Of a stretch of 64,000 bases of DNA, positions 17,387-27,992 are shown piece after piece. Under the pieces are notes generated by a model. It was not told the origin of the DNA. It worked only from the letters and a program-made list of their open reading frames with translations, and ran no database searches. Origin of the DNA: Methylophilaceae bacterium LSUCC0401 (GTDB lineage: Bacteria > Pseudomonadota > Gammaproteobacteria > Burkholderiales > Methylophilaceae); contig CP103442.1 of NCBI GenBank assembly GCA_024919035.1, forward strand, positions 992,001 to 1,056,000. Reading direction: 5' to 3'. The stretch's first letter is position 1; every line of letters starts with the position of its first letter. A program made the translations under genes and the position numbers.

Positions 17387-18925
17387 ATGTCAAAAAAAAA
17401 TACAATCACTTTATTAATTCTGGATGGATTTGGTCATTCCATAGACATTGAGCATAATGCAATTGCTCAAGCACATACTCCAAATTTAGATCTTTTAAAA
17501 ACAAATTATCCCCATAGTTTAATTAATGCCTCTGAGGACCATGTGGGTCTTCCTGAAGGTCAAATGGGAAACTCTGAAGTTGGGCATATTAATATTGGAG
17601 CCGGGCGGATCGTCTTTCAAGATATACAAAAGATTAATAATGCGATTCAAAATAAAGAGCTTGATGCACACAAAGCTCTGATTGAAGGCTTCAATTTGCT
17701 TAAACAAGAAAAAGGAAGGCTGCATTTTTTTGGGCTTCTTTCTGACGGTGGCGTTCATAGTCACTATGATCATTTTGAAGCTCTTTTATCTATTGCAAAA
17801 AAACATGGGGTTTCCGAAACTTTTGTTCATGCTTTTCTGGATGGTCGAGATACGCCTCCAAAAAGTGCAGAAAAATACATTTATAATCTTGAGCAATGGT
17901 TTAAAACGAATCAGTATGGAAAACTCGGTTCAATATCAGGCCGTTTTTACGCAATGGATCGAGATAACCGTTGGGATCGTATTGAAAGCGTATACAAAAT
18001 GCTCATTGAAGGACAACCTATTTTTTCATCGCCCAGCAGTCTCGGGGCACTCAAAGATGCCTATGCCCGAGATGAGTTAGATGAATTTGTCTCTCCAACC
18101 CTTATACATCAAGAATCTGTGGTTCAAGAAGGTGACATGGTTATCTTTTTAAATTTTCGATCAGATCGTGGCCGAGAATTAACTCGTGCAATCATGGAAA
18201 AAAACTTTAAGGAATTTTATAGAAATAAAATTCTAAAAAATCTAAATTATTTAACGATGACGAGCTATGACCAATCTTTTAAAAACGTCAAAGTCCTATT
18301 TCCTCCAATTCAATTAAAAAATACTCTGGGTTCTTACCTTGCTGACAAGGGATTTGCTCAGCTGCGAATCGCTGAAACTGAGAAATATCCGCATGTCACT
18401 TTTTTCTTTAATGGGGGACAAGAAAAAGAATTCCCGAATGAAGATAGGATTCTCATCCCATCACCCGATGTCAAGACATATGACTTAAAACCTGAGATGA
18501 GTGTTTATGAGGTGACCGACAAACTCTGTACATCGATTAATTCTGAAAAATACGATGTCATTATATGTAATTTTGCAAATGGGGATATGGTGGGACATAC
18601 AGGCGATTTGAATGCTGCAAAAAAAGCGGTGGAAGCCATGGATCTCTGTATTGGAAAAATTATTGAATCAACGCGCAAGGTCAATGGTTCATTGATCATC
18701 ACCGCTGACCATGGGAATGCTGAACTCATGATGGATGTTAAAAATAATCAATCCCATACCCAACATACAACTAATTTGGTTCCATTTATAGTAATGAATT
18801 CAAAAGTTCAAAAAATAGTCGATGGAGGAAAGCTATCAGACATTGCCCCAACATTACTATCGCTATTAAATTGTGAACCCCCCAAAGAAATGACAGGAAA
18901 AAATTTAATTCAGTTCAAAACATGA
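17387..18925 (+). CDS. gpmI: 2,3-bisphosphoglycerate-independent phosphoglycerate mutase
   Basis: Mn-dependent glycolytic interconversion of 3- and 2-phosphoglycerate. 512 aa. Alkaline-phosphatase fold: metal Asp13 in LILDGFG, the phosphorylated Ser near 63 in MGNSEVGH, the substrate loop HAFLDGRDTPP near 147-157, RFYAMDRD near 186, and the metal motifs NGDMVGHTG and TADHGNAE. Codons 3-5 hold a nine-A run. A likely extended -10 precedes it, and the envC-like gene follows by ATGA overlap, a common proteobacterial pair. Confidence 0.97.
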   Translation: MSKKNTITLLILDGFGHSIDIEHNAIAQAHTPNLDLLKTNYPHSLINASEDHVGLPEGQMGNSEVGHINIGAGRIVFQDIQKINNAIQNKELDAHKALIEGFNLLKQEKGRLHFFGLLSDGGVHSHYDHFEALLSIAKKHGVSETFVHAFLDGRDTPPKSAEKYIYNLEQWFKTNQYGKLGSISGRFYAMDRDNRWDRIESVYKMLIEGQPIFSSPSSLGALKDAYARDELDEFVSPTLIHQESVVQEGDMVIFLNFRSDRGRELTRAIMEKNFKEFYRNKILKNLNYLTMTSYDQSFKNVKVLFPPIQLKNTLGSYLADKGFAQLRIAETEKYPHVTFFFNGGQEKEFPNEDRILIPSPDVKTYDLKPEMSVYEVTDKLCTSINSEKYDVIICNFANGDMVGHTGDLNAAKKAVEAMDLCIGKIIESTRKVNGSLIITADHGNAELMMDVKNNQSHTQHTTNLVPFIVMNSKVQKIVDGGKLSDIAPTLLSLLNCEPPKEMTGKNLIQFKT

Positions 18926-20109
18926 GGTTTAATCATTTAATTTTTTTACTTTTTTATATGGTTTTTTCATCTGCTTATGCGGGTGTTGATGAGAGCTCTA
19001 AAGATCTTGATAACGTCAAAAATCAAATTAAAACGATTGATAAAGAAATTAAAGAAAATAAGGCAAAAAAAGCCGACATCAGTAAAGAATTAAAGGCACA
19101 AGAGCAAAAAATAAGCGAAACTCAAAAACAAATTCATAGCATCAATAAGAAATCCAAACAAAATCTAGCCAAATTAAAAAAGCTAAATGATGATCAAGCT
19201 GAATTAATAGAAGATATTAATAACAAAAAATCATACTTATCCAATTTTCTTCAAGATTTTCATAAACGTGGGGAATCAAGCTACCTTCAATCAATTATCA
19301 ATGGGGAAAACCCAAGTAATATCATGCGTGATCAAAAGTTACAGTCCTACTATACTTCGGCGCAAATTGATCTCATTAAAGATCTTGAGAGCAAAAATAA
19401 TAAACTCATTGAAACTAAGCAAATAATAAAAAAAACTATCAGTAAAATTGAAAATTTAAAAAAGGACAAAGACAAGATAAAAGAACAACTCGAGGAAGAA
19501 AAAAAACAAAAAAAACAATTATTGGTAATTGTTGATAATGAAATAGAAAATAAAGAGCAAATCAAGCAAAAACTCATTGAAGATGAGAAGAAGTTGAAAT
19601 CGATTATCGATGAGCTTTTAAAAAAGGCAGCAAAAGATGCTAAAGATCAAATACGCTTAAAAGATACAAAAAAAACAAAATCAAGTGAAACTGTTGTTCC
19701 ATTTGAAGGGGGCGATTTTAAAAAGCTAAAAGGAAAGCTTCCTTATCCTATAAAAGGTAATATTAAATATCAATTTGATACCAAAAGAAAAGATACCGGA
19801 ATTAAGTGGAAAGGTATTTTTATAGCAGCAAAAGAAGGTGAGGAAGTTATCGCAGTTGCTGATGGAAAAGTTGCTTATGCCGACTGGCTTAGAGGTTTTG
19901 GGAATTTGATTATTATTGATCATGGACAAGGGTATATGAGCTTATATGGCTACAACGAATCAATCTTACTCAATGTGAATGATGAGGTTAAAGCTGGAGA
20001 CGTTATTGCAACGGTTGGAAATACCGGTGGACTTGGAATTGATGGTCTCTACTATGAATTAAGGAAAGATAGTAAGCCTTTTGATCCAACTTCTTGGAGT
20101 AAAAAATAA
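18922..20109 (+). CDS. EnvC-like murein hydrolase activator (degenerate LytM domain)
   Basis: Periplasmic division factor that probably activates N-acetylmuramoyl-L-alanine amidases at the septum. 395 aa: signal peptide to about residue 20 (AYA), a long Lys/Glu/Gln-rich coiled coil near 25-245, then a LytM/M23 domain near 280-390. The zinc ligands of active LytM enzymes are missing: GIKWKGIFIAA replaces the His-x3-Asp motif and GLYYELR replaces HxH. This is the pattern of E. coli EnvC, an activator and not an enzyme. Starts within the gpmI stop; the ctpA gene that often follows is absent. Confidence 0.9.
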   Translation: MRFNHLIFLLFYMVFSSAYAGVDESSKDLDNVKNQIKTIDKEIKENKAKKADISKELKAQEQKISETQKQIHSINKKSKQNLAKLKKLNDDQAELIEDINNKKSYLSNFLQDFHKRGESSYLQSIINGENPSNIMRDQKLQSYYTSAQIDLIKDLESKNNKLIETKQIIKKTISKIENLKKDKDKIKEQLEEEKKQKKQLLVIVDNEIENKEQIKQKLIEDEKKLKSIIDELLKKAAKDAKDQIRLKDTKKTKSSETVVPFEGGDFKKLKGKLPYPIKGNIKYQFDTKRKDTGIKWKGIFIAAKEGEEVIAVADGKVAYADWLRGFGNLIIIDHGQGYMSLYGYNESILLNVNDEVKAGDVIATVGNTGGLGIDGLYYELRKDSKPFDPTSWSKK

Positions 20110-20110
20110 A

Positions 20111-20533
20111 TTAATCACCTATGGCATGAATAGCAATTGTTCGGTGATGTGAATTTAAACGATGTTCATACATAAAAATTCCTTGCCACTGACCAATTTG
20201 CAGCTGTCCTTGAAAAACTGGAATAGACAGATGGGTTTGGGTCAAAGCGCTTCGAATATGCGCAGGCATATCATCAGGACCCTCAGTGGTATGAATTAAA
20301 TCTTCAAGTCCATCGGGGATTAAATTTGAAAAAAATGTCTCCATATCAATCAGAACATCGGAATCATAATTTTCATTGATCAGCAAACTTGCCGAGGTAT
20401 GTTTGATATATAAAGTAACCAAACCATTGTCAATATCAGATTTTTTAATGAATGCTTTTACTTCAGAGGTAAGGTCATAAAAACCTCTTCCCTTTGAAGA
20501 GGTTAATTTAATTTCATTAAATTGCTGTTTCAT
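20111..20533 (-). CDS. yjbQ: YjbQ family protein (UPF0047)
   Basis: Small soluble protein of 140 aa of the YjbQ family; some members have weak thiamine phosphate synthase activity in vitro, but the physiological role is uncertain. Signatures are [20 protein letters not shown] near residues 39-58 and the cluster [18 protein letters not shown] with [11 protein letters not shown], containing the conserved histidines. Its start lies 17 bp inside the 3' end of clpB, so it is probably translated with clpB. Only one base separates it from the convergent envC-like gene. Confidence 0.88.
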   Translation of the reverse strand: MKQQFNEIKLTSSKGRGFYDLTSEVKAFIKKSDIDNGLVTLYIKHTSASLLINENYDSDVLIDMETFFSNLIPDGLEDLIHTTEGPDDMPAHIRSALTQTHLSIPVFQGQLQIGQWQGIFMYEHRLNSHHRTIAIHAIGD

Positions 20534-23111
20534 GGATTTTATTAAAAATAAATTTTCCTTTGTTGAAGTCGATCTCTAAATTATCTTTATCTGCAAATTT
20601 TCCAGATAGAATTTCTATTGAAAGACTATTTTCAATTTCATTTTGAATTGCTCGTTTCAATGGACGCGCGCCATATACCGGATCAAATCCAGCTTTACCA
20701 ATTTCATGAATCGCTGCTTCAGTTACTTTAGCATTTATCCCCAATTTTTGAAGTCTATTTAATAAATCATTTAATTGTATTTTTGTAATTAATCTTAAAT
20801 GATCTTCACCAAGACTATGGAATACGACAACATCATCGATTCGATTAATAAACTCCGGTTTAAAGTAGTTTTTCACTTCTCCCAAAACTGCAATTTTAGT
20901 TACCTGATAATTATCTTGGCTCATTTTTTGAATCAAATCTGAACCTAAATTCGAGGTCATAATGATCACAGTATTTTTAAAATCAACTGTTTTTCCTTTT
21001 CCATCTGTTAATCGACCCTCATCTAAAACTTGTAACAAAATATTAAAAACATCCGAGTGGGCTTTTTCAATCTCGTCAAACAAGATAACACTATAGGGTT
21101 TACGCCTCACTACCTCAGTCAGATAACCCCCCTCTTCATAGCCAACATATCCTGGGGGTGCCCCAATTAACCTTGCCACAGAATGTTTCTCCATATATTC
21201 TGACATGTCAATTCTTATAAGATGATCTTCACTGTCAAATAAAAAATTAGCCAGAGTTTTCGAAAGTTCAGTCTTTCCGACGCCTGTTGGACCTAAAAAT
21301 AAAAAAGATCCATAAGGCTTACCTGAATCATTTAATCCGGATCTTGATCTTCGAATCGCATTTGAAACTGCTTTAATGGCTTCATCTTGTCCCACTACTC
21401 TTTGGTGCAGAACTTCTTCCATCTGAAGGAGTTTATCTTTTTCGCCTTGCATCATTTTTGCAACAGGAATTCCAGTTGCGCGAGAGACAACTTCGGCAAT
21501 CTCATCTGCGCCCACTTCAGTTCTTAACATCCTAGTATTTTTATCAAGACTAATTTCTTTTTCCGAGGCTTGTTTAAGCTGCCTCTCTAGCTCAGGTATT
21601 TCTCCATACTGTATTTCCGAGACTTTCTGCCAATTGCCTTTGCGCTTCTCCTCTTCCATGGTTATTTTTAATTTTTCTAATTGTTCTTTGATTTGTTTAC
21701 TCCCATAAAGGGTTGCTTTTTCAGATTTCCATATTTCTTCCATATTTGAGAAATCTTTTTCCAATTTATCGATCTCATTTTCAATATTTTTCAATCTTTC
21801 AAGAGAGGCTGCATCTTTATCTTTTCGCACAGCTTCTCTTTCAATCTTCAATTGAATAAGTCGGCGTTCTAATTTATCAAGATGTTCAGGTTTTGAATCA
21901 ATTTCCATCTTAATTCTTGAGGCTGCCTCATCAATTAAATCAATGGCTTTATCTGGAAGAAAACGGTCTGTTATGTAACGATTTGATAATTCAGCTGCGG
22001 CCACAATCGCAGGATCTGTAATCTCAACATTATGATGAAGCTCGTATTTCTCTTGGAGACCTCTTAATATAGCCACAGTAGATTCAACATCGGGTTCATC
22101 GACCAAAACTTTTTGGAATCGTCTTTCTAAAGCTGCATCTTTTTCAACATAAAGACGGTACTCGTTTAATGTCGTTGCCCCAACACAGTGAAGCTCACCT
22201 CTTGCTAATGCTGGTTTAAGCATATTGCCAGCATCCATAGCTCCCTCTGTTTTACCGGCTCCAACCATGGTGTGAATCTCATCAATAAATAAGATAATGT
22301 TGCCTTCATTTTTACCAATTTCTTTTAAAACAGACTTAAGCCGCTCTTCAAAATCACCTCGATATTTTGCTCCTGCCAATAATGCAGCCATATCAAGTGA
22401 TAACACTTGTTTGTTTTTTAAAGTGTCTGGAACTTCTTCATTAATAATTCTCTGAGCCAAACCCTCAACAATTGCAGTTTTACCGACACCTGGCTCACCA
22501 ATTAAAACAGGATTATTTTTTGTTCTTCGTTGCAATACCTGAATTGTGCGTCTAATTTCATCATCACGACCTATTACAGGATCTAATTTCCCCTCTTTAG
22601 CCATCTGTGTTAAGTCAATTGTATATTTTGCCAAGGATTGACGATGACTTTCAGTATCTGGGGAATTTACATTCTCATTTTTTCTCGTATTCATTAAAAT
22701 ATCTTCTAATTTTTTAAAATCTAAGCCTGAATTGATCAGGGTTTCTTTTACACCACTTTTATCATGTTCCAGTGCCAATAAAAATAAATCAGAGGATATG
22801 AATTTATCACCTAGCTGATTAGCCTTTTTTTCAACCCAATTGAATAAGCTATTTAGGTTTCGTGATATAACTGGTTCGTTTGATGAATTAGAAATCTTGG
22901 GGATTTTTTCCATAACCTCGTCAAGGGCCTTAAATCCAAAATCCCTCATACCGGACAAAATAAGGAATTTGCCAATCTCATCTTTATCCAAAGATAACAG
23001 CGCTTTTAATAAATGGACTGGCTCAATTTGTCCATGATCAGATATATTTGCAAGAGATTGTGCCTCTGCGAGTGCTTGTTGAAATTTAGTGGTTAATTTT
23101 TCAAATCTCAT
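20517..23111 (-). CDS. clpB: Disaggregase chaperone ClpB
   Basis: Hexameric AAA+ disaggregase that rescues aggregated proteins with DnaK. 864 aa, full length. N domain 1-145; first Walker A GEPGVGKT near 203-210 with [13 protein letters not shown]; a coiled-coil middle domain near 405-530; second Walker A GPTGVGKT near 603-610 with [10 protein letters not shown]. The middle domain separates it from ClpA and ClpC. A sigma-70-like promoter precedes it; I found no convincing sigma-32 element. Followed by overlapping yjbQ. Confidence 0.97.
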   Translation of the reverse strand: MRFEKLTTKFQQALAEAQSLANISDHGQIEPVHLLKALLSLDKDEIGKFLILSGMRDFGFKALDEVMEKIPKISNSSNEPVISRNLNSLFNWVEKKANQLGDKFISSDLFLLALEHDKSGVKETLINSGLDFKKLEDILMNTRKNENVNSPDTESHRQSLAKYTIDLTQMAKEGKLDPVIGRDDEIRRTIQVLQRRTKNNPVLIGEPGVGKTAIVEGLAQRIINEEVPDTLKNKQVLSLDMAALLAGAKYRGDFEERLKSVLKEIGKNEGNIILFIDEIHTMVGAGKTEGAMDAGNMLKPALARGELHCVGATTLNEYRLYVEKDAALERRFQKVLVDEPDVESTVAILRGLQEKYELHHNVEITDPAIVAAAELSNRYITDRFLPDKAIDLIDEAASRIKMEIDSKPEHLDKLERRLIQLKIEREAVRKDKDAASLERLKNIENEIDKLEKDFSNMEEIWKSEKATLYGSKQIKEQLEKLKITMEEEKRKGNWQKVSEIQYGEIPELERQLKQASEKEISLDKNTRMLRTEVGADEIAEVVSRATGIPVAKMMQGEKDKLLQMEEVLHQRVVGQDEAIKAVSNAIRRSRSGLNDSGKPYGSFLFLGPTGVGKTELSKTLANFLFDSEDHLIRIDMSEYMEKHSVARLIGAPPGYVGYEEGGYLTEVVRRKPYSVILFDEIEKAHSDVFNILLQVLDEGRLTDGKGKTVDFKNTVIIMTSNLGSDLIQKMSQDNYQVTKIAVLGEVKNYFKPEFINRIDDVVVFHSLGEDHLRLITKIQLNDLLNRLQKLGINAKVTEAAIHEIGKAGFDPVYGARPLKRAIQNEIENSLSIEILSGKFADKDNLEIDFNKGKFIFNKIHETAI

Positions 23112-23144
23112 CCCTTATGTCCTTATTAAAAACCTGTTGTAATT

Positions 23145-23172
23145 AATATAGTGATGAAAATTAAAATTTCAA
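23145..23172 (-). promoter_or_regulatory. Promoter of clpB
   Basis: On the minus strand TTGAAA (23172-23167), 16 bp, TATATT (23150-23145), 33 bp before the ATG. TTGAAA also matches the core of the sigma-32 -35, but no CCCCAT-like -10 is present, so I call it sigma-70-like. Confidence 0.5.
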
Positions 23173-23214
23173 ATTTAAAAGTAATTTTTTAAAAATTATA
23201 TTGAATAGATGAAT

Positions 23215-23254
23215 TTAGTTAAAAGCTATAGAAATCATTTCTGATTTTAACTAA
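23215..23254. repeat. 40-bp nested AT-rich palindrome at the yuiH-like 3' end
   Basis: Outer arms TTAGTTAAAA (23215-23224) and TTTTAACTAA (23245-23254), with an inner pair AGAAAT/ATTTCT around one C (23230-23242). The right arm includes the stop codon of the oxidoreductase gene. It may be an AT-rich terminator for the murJ-to-yuiH-like operon or an operator upstream of clpB. No T-run follows it on the minus strand. Confidence 0.6.
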
Positions 23255-23892
23255 TCCGAGTATCTTTGCTCAAGCCATGGATTCGCCTCATTATGATACC
23301 CACGAACTTCCCAAAATCCTGGTCGATCTTCCACATGAAGTTCTATTGATTTAATCCATTTTGCACTCTTCCATGCATATCTTTTTGGAACAACTAAACG
23401 CACTGGTCCTCCATGTTCTCTATCAAGCAACTTATTATCATATGATGTCGCCAATAAAACATCCTCATCGAGAATAGCCTCTAAAGGAAGATTAGTCGTA
23501 TAGTCATCATAAGAATGCAATGTGACAAATTTTGCTTCATCACTTGGTATTGATAATTTTAATAGGTCTCGAGGTCTAAATCCTCGCCATTTAACATCTA
23601 ATTTTGACCAGTGCGTTACGCAATGAAAATCTGAAACCTCCTCAACCTCTTCAAATTTTTGTTTCAGTGTGGCTAAATTAAATTCCATTTCATGATCCAC
23701 CAGGCCAAATATTTTAATTTTCCAATCTCGCTCTTCTACAGCTGGAGTGATCCCCAAATCCAAAATAGGAAACTTTTCAGTGACAGTTTGCCCTCTAGGT
23801 ATTCGCTCATTTTCTGATTGATTTGTTATAACTTTCTTTTTATTTTGAGCTTGTTTTATTTTCTCTTCTAAAATTTTATGAAAACTACTCAT
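23251..23892 (-). CDS. Sulfite-oxidase-like molybdopterin oxidoreductase (YuiH type)
   Basis: 213 aa, PF00174-type fold binding a molybdenum cofactor. The likely Mo-ligating Cys is in VSDFHCVTHWSKLDVKWRGF near residue 95, and LVVPKRYAWKSAKWIKSIE and FWEVRGYHN are also typical. There is no Tat or Sec signal, so unlike MsrP/YedY it is probably cytoplasmic. The substrate is unknown. Its presence implies molybdopterin synthesis elsewhere in the genome. It overlaps the lspA stop by ATGA, in the slot where many proteobacteria carry fkpB or ispH. Confidence 0.85.
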   Translation of the reverse strand: MSSFHKILEEKIKQAQNKKKVITNQSENERIPRGQTVTEKFPILDLGITPAVEERDWKIKIFGLVDHEMEFNLATLKQKFEEVEEVSDFHCVTHWSKLDVKWRGFRPRDLLKLSIPSDEAKFVTLHSYDDYTTNLPLEAILDEDVLLATSYDNKLLDREHGGPVRLVVPKRYAWKSAKWIKSIELHVEDRPGFWEVRGYHNEANPWLEQRYSD

Positions 23893-24344
23893 TTGATTTC
23901 TTTCTTTAATAACCCAATAAAATAAATAATTGCACCTAGCGATATTGCTGTATCGGCAATATTAAAAGCTGGCCAATAATAATTATTAATGTGAAGGTAA
24001 ATAAAATCTGTGACATGCCCAATAGTAAGTCGATCAATAAGATTTCCGATAGCTCCACTTATTATGAGAATTAGCGAAAGCCATCCATATATATTCTTTT
24101 GATTACCTTGGTAGAGATAAATAAGATAGATGAGAATCAAAATGCTCAGAATAATGAAAAAAATATTCTGCCATCCTGAAGCGTTATGCAAAAAACTAAA
24201 CGCTGCACCAGTATTTTGAAAATGAACAATTTTTAAAAAAAAACTGACATCAATTTGATCTTGCTGACTTACGCTTTTAATTATCCAAAATTTAGAAAAT
24301 TGATCCAAAAGAAGAATACAAAAGCCCAAAATCAACTTATGCAT
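23889..24344 (-). CDS. lspA: Lipoprotein signal peptidase LspA
   Basis: Inner-membrane aspartyl peptidase that cleaves prolipoproteins after lipidation. 151 aa from the ATG at 24344, which overlaps the ileS stop (ATGCATAA); a TTG at 24368 would extend it. Four membrane segments. Catalytic aspartates are in GNLIDRL near residue 103 and FNIADTAIS near 128; NTGAAFSF and HVTDFI are family signatures. Its clients here include LptE and the lipoprotein after phoR. The ileS-lspA pair is nearly universal in proteobacteria. Confidence 0.96.
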   Translation of the reverse strand: MHKLILGFCILLLDQFSKFWIIKSVSQQDQIDVSFFLKIVHFQNTGAAFSFLHNASGWQNIFFIILSILILIYLIYLYQGNQKNIYGWLSLILIISGAIGNLIDRLTIGHVTDFIYLHINNYYWPAFNIADTAISLGAIIYFIGLLKKEIK

Positions 24345-27105
24345 AAACTCTTTTTTCACCTGTTCCAAATAAATTACTTACACAACGATCACAAATATTT
24401 GTGTGTTCAACATGAGAGCCCACAGATGACTCATAATGCCAACAGCGATCACATTTTAATAGTTCTATTTTGGCGACCTCAACTTTTAAATCGCCTTCAC
24501 CATTTAATAGATTTAACTTTGATACGATAAATATAAAATGCAGCTCATCCTCAAAAGGTTTGAGAATCTTAAATAAATCATTATTGCAAGATAAAGTTAC
24601 TGAACACTCTAAAGAAGAACCGATCGATCCTTTTTCTCTTTCAGCCTCAATGGTTTTATTAATGATGGGTCTAATATCTTCTATAGTATTCCAGAGCAAC
24701 TCATCCTGTTTATCAATCTGAATTTGTGGTATTTCGTACCATTCCTCTTTAAAAATATTAAAGTGCCCAGTTAGATTTTGCCAAAGCTCCTCAGCGGTAA
24801 AGCTTAAAATTGGGGCAATCATTCGGGTTAGGGCATGAGTGATATGATACAGCGCTGTTTGTGCAGAGCGTCTTTCAATTGAAGCCTCAGGCATTGTGTA
24901 CAAACGATCTTTAATAATATCAAGATAAAAACCTCCCAAATCTTCTGAGCAAAAAGAAACTAATTTTTTTGCTAGTTGATGAAAATCAAAACTCTGATAT
25001 TGACCCACAATCTGGTCCTGCAATAATTTTGTTTTATGCAGCGCGTAAGCATCTAGAGATAATAAATCCGAGGATTTAACCATCATAGAACTTGCATCAA
25101 AGTCAGAAATGTTTGCAGATAAAAATCTTAAAGTATTTCTGAGTCTTCGGTAACCATCAGCTGATCTTTTAATGATCTCGTCCGAAATATTTAGCTCACC
25201 AGAATAATCGGTCATGGCCACCCAAAATCTCAAGATATCGGCTCCGTATTGATCCATGATTTTTTGAGGGGCAATCACATTCCCTTTTGATTTGCTCATT
25301 TTTTTACCTTGGCCATCAACAACAAAACCATGAGTTAATAATGCCTTATATGGGGCATGCCCCGATATTGCAGCGGCTGTTAATAAGCTTGATTGAAACC
25401 AACCTCGGTGCTGATCTGAACCCTCCAAATATAGATCTGCTGGGTAAGTCAAGTTATTGTCATTGTTTAAAACAGATTGGTGTGTTGTTCCAGAGTCAAA
25501 CCATACATCTAAAGTATCAGTTATTTTTTTATATACCTTTGCCTCTTCTCCCAGCCATTCTTTAGCATCTAATTCAAACCAGGCATCGATTCCTTCACGC
25601 TCTATCAAATTTGCTGCCTTATCAAACCACTCTGAGGTTTTTGGATGAGGCTCATCTGTCTCAAGATGAATAAATATAGGGATAGGCACTCCCCAATTTC
25701 TTTGCCGAGAAATACACCAATCAGGTCTATTTTTCATCATCCCTTCAAGCCTTGCTTTTCCCCAAGATGGAATAAATTGGGTTTTATCTACTTCTTGCTG
25801 GGCAATTTCTCTTAATGTTCTTTTGTTGTAAGTTTGATTCATTCCAATAAACCATTGTTGTGTCGCTCTAAAAATGATTGGTGATTTATGTCGCCAACAA
25901 TGTGGATAACTGTGGATAAATGATTTTTGATAGATCAATAATTGATTTTCATCAATCAAGTTAATAATATCTTGGTTTGCTTTCCATATATTTTTATCTG
26001 CAAAAATATCAACCGTACTTTTAAAAATACCTTGCTCGTTAACTGGATTTTCAACAGGTAAATTATATTTGAGCCCAACAATATAATCATCTAAACCATG
26101 AGCCGGAGCAGTATGCACAAGTCCAGTTCCATCCTCAGTGGTAACATGCTCTCCAAGAATGATTGGAACCCGCTTATTGGAATAAAAAGGATGTTCAAAT
26201 TCTAACAATTCGAGATCGTGGCCTTGCACCTTGGCTTTAAGTTTTAACTTCCGTTCGGTACGATGGCAAAAGGCAGCTTGAAGATCTTCAGCGATCATTA
26301 AAAGCTTATCCTCATCTTCATATAAGCCGTAAGTTAATTTGGGGTTGATCGATATCGCCTCATTAGCCGGAAGTGTCCAAGGGGTGGTTGTCCAGATTAC
26401 CGCATAAATTGATTTATTCACAGAATCTAATTGGAAGACATCACTTATTTTTTTTTGATCAATTCCTCTAAAAGCAACGTCAATGGCCACTGAAGTTTTA
26501 TTTTCATAATCCACCTCAGCCTCGGCAAGGGCAGATCCACAATCTAAACACCAATGTACTGGTTTATTACCCTGATATAACAATCCGTTTTTATATATGG
26601 CTCCTAAAGCGCGAACAATATTAGCTTCCGTTTCCGATTTCAAAGTTAAATATGGATTATCCCAATCCCCTAAAACACCTAATCGGATGAAGTCATTTTT
26701 TTGATTTAAGACTTGAAGATTTGCATAATCTCTACATAGTTGTCGGAATTTTTTCGACTCAATATTTTTTCCATACTCTTTTTCAATCGCCAGCTCAATT
26801 GGTAAGCCATGACAATCCCAACCCGGAACATAAGGAGCATCAAATCCACTCAACCCTTTGGATTTAATAATAATATCTTTGAGAATTTTATTAACAGCAT
26901 GGCCAATATGAATATTACCATTTGCATAAGGAGGGCCATCATGAAGTATGTATTTTGGTTTGCCTTTTTTAGCTTTTCTTATTTCATGGTAGTAATTTTT
27001 TTTAATCCAAGACTGCACCCAATCAGGTTCACGTTGAGCTAAATTTCCTCGCATAGGAAAATCAGTATCAGGTAAATTTAATTTGTATTTTTTCTCGTCA
27101 CTCAT
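24337..27105 (-). CDS. ileS: Isoleucyl-tRNA synthetase
   Basis: Charges tRNA-Ile and edits valine. 922 aa. GNIHIGHAV (HIGH) near residues 62-70, [11 protein letters not shown] in the editing domain, GWFQSSLLT, and [10 protein letters not shown] near 600-609. The C terminus has the zinc-binding set CDRCWHYE and ICDRC, typical of the bacterial housekeeping enzyme and not the mupirocin-resistant type. A nine-A coding run occurs near residue 215 (QKKISD). Overlaps ribF by ATGA and lspA by 8 bp. Confidence 0.97.
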   Translation of the reverse strand: MSDEKKYKLNLPDTDFPMRGNLAQREPDWVQSWIKKNYYHEIRKAKKGKPKYILHDGPPYANGNIHIGHAVNKILKDIIIKSKGLSGFDAPYVPGWDCHGLPIELAIEKEYGKNIESKKFRQLCRDYANLQVLNQKNDFIRLGVLGDWDNPYLTLKSETEANIVRALGAIYKNGLLYQGNKPVHWCLDCGSALAEAEVDYENKTSVAIDVAFRGIDQKKISDVFQLDSVNKSIYAVIWTTTPWTLPANEAISINPKLTYGLYEDEDKLLMIAEDLQAAFCHRTERKLKLKAKVQGHDLELLEFEHPFYSNKRVPIILGEHVTTEDGTGLVHTAPAHGLDDYIVGLKYNLPVENPVNEQGIFKSTVDIFADKNIWKANQDIINLIDENQLLIYQKSFIHSYPHCWRHKSPIIFRATQQWFIGMNQTYNKRTLREIAQQEVDKTQFIPSWGKARLEGMMKNRPDWCISRQRNWGVPIPIFIHLETDEPHPKTSEWFDKAANLIEREGIDAWFELDAKEWLGEEAKVYKKITDTLDVWFDSGTTHQSVLNNDNNLTYPADLYLEGSDQHRGWFQSSLLTAAAISGHAPYKALLTHGFVVDGQGKKMSKSKGNVIAPQKIMDQYGADILRFWVAMTDYSGELNISDEIIKRSADGYRRLRNTLRFLSANISDFDASSMMVKSSDLLSLDAYALHKTKLLQDQIVGQYQSFDFHQLAKKLVSFCSEDLGGFYLDIIKDRLYTMPEASIERRSAQTALYHITHALTRMIAPILSFTAEELWQNLTGHFNIFKEEWYEIPQIQIDKQDELLWNTIEDIRPIINKTIEAEREKGSIGSSLECSVTLSCNNDLFKILKPFEDELHFIFIVSKLNLLNGEGDLKVEVAKIELLKCDRCWHYESSVGSHVEHTNICDRCVSNLFGTGEKRVYA

Positions 27106-27992
27106 AAATTAAAAAAAAGCTTCACCGCTTTAATGTCAGTTGAAATTTGCTGGGATAAATCCTCAGCATTCTTAAATTTTTTTTCATCACGAATTTTTTT
27201 ATAGAAAGTCACATGAACATGCTTTTCATAAATTTCTTTACTGAAATTAAACAGATGAACTTCTAACACTAATTTATTGATTCCACCAAAAGTTGGCTTC
27301 ACCCCTAAATTAGCAATCCCATAAAAACTATCCAATTTTACAGCAAAGACGCCTGATAATGGTGGGCTTTTATGAAACATATGTATGTTTGCTGTGGCAA
27401 AACCTAATGTTCTACCCCTCTTTTCACCATGAATCACTCGCCCTGAAATCATGTATGGTCTTCCTAGTAAAGCCTCAACCCTTGTAAAATTTGACTGTTT
27501 TAAAGCATCTCTCACCAAGGAACTAGAGATTCGTTCTTTTTCTAAAAATATAGTCCCCGGTTGAGTGACTTTAATACCCGAAGTTTTGAGCTCATCAAGT
27601 CCCGCCTCTCTCATGTTGCCATAGCGAAAATCACTTCCAACAACAAGACCTATTGTTTTGACTTTTAATTTAAGAATATCAATAAACTCTGATGCCGTAA
27701 GTTTAGAAAATTTTTTATTAAATTTTATGACATAAACTCTATCTATTCGATGTGCTTGAAAAAATTCTAATTTTTCACGCAAACTTATCACTCTTTGGGG
27801 TGCTTTTTGGGGTGAAAAAAATTCTTTTGGGTGAGGTTCAAAAGTAATTACAGCAGATTCAACTTGCAGTGATCTTGATTCTGATATGACATGGTTTATT
27901 AAGGTTTGATGACCTAAATGAATCCCATCATAATTTCCGATGGTCAACACACACTCTTTCAAAGACTTTTCAAAATAACGAAATACTTTCAT
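27102..27992 (-). CDS. ribF: Bifunctional riboflavin kinase / FAD synthetase RibF
   Basis: Phosphorylates riboflavin to FMN and adenylates it to FAD. 296 aa. The N-terminal nucleotidyltransferase has [11 protein letters not shown] near residue 18 and [11 protein letters not shown] near 50; the C-terminal kinase has [20 protein letters not shown] near 187-206 and [13 protein letters not shown]. Lies between murJ and ileS, overlapping both by ATGA, a standard arrangement. No FMN-riboswitch-like leader exists because it starts inside murJ. Confidence 0.96.
   Translation of the reverse strand: MKVFRYFEKSLKECVLTIGNYDGIHLGHQTLINHVISESRSLQVESAVITFEPHPKEFFSPQKAPQRVISLREKLEFFQAHRIDRVYVIKFNKKFSKLTASEFIDILKLKVKTIGLVVGSDFRYGNMREAGLDELKTSGIKVTQPGTIFLEKERISSSLVRDALKQSNFTRVEALLGRPYMISGRVIHGEKRGRTLGFATANIHMFHKSPPLSGVFAVKLDSFYGIANLGVKPTFGGINKLVLEVHLFNFSKEIYEKHVHVTFYKKIRDEKKFKNAEDLSQQISTDIKAVKLFFNL

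Noticed and set aside
18922-20109. Active zinc M23 endopeptidase
   Set aside because: The metal-binding His/Asp and HxH residues are replaced, as in EnvC, so it is called an activator.
23145-23172. Sigma-32 heat-shock promoter at clpB
   Set aside because: The TTGAAA matches, but no CCCCAT-like -10 occurs at the required distance.
27102-27992. FMN riboswitch for ribF or ribH
   Set aside because: Both genes start within or one base after the preceding gene, leaving no leader for an aptamer.
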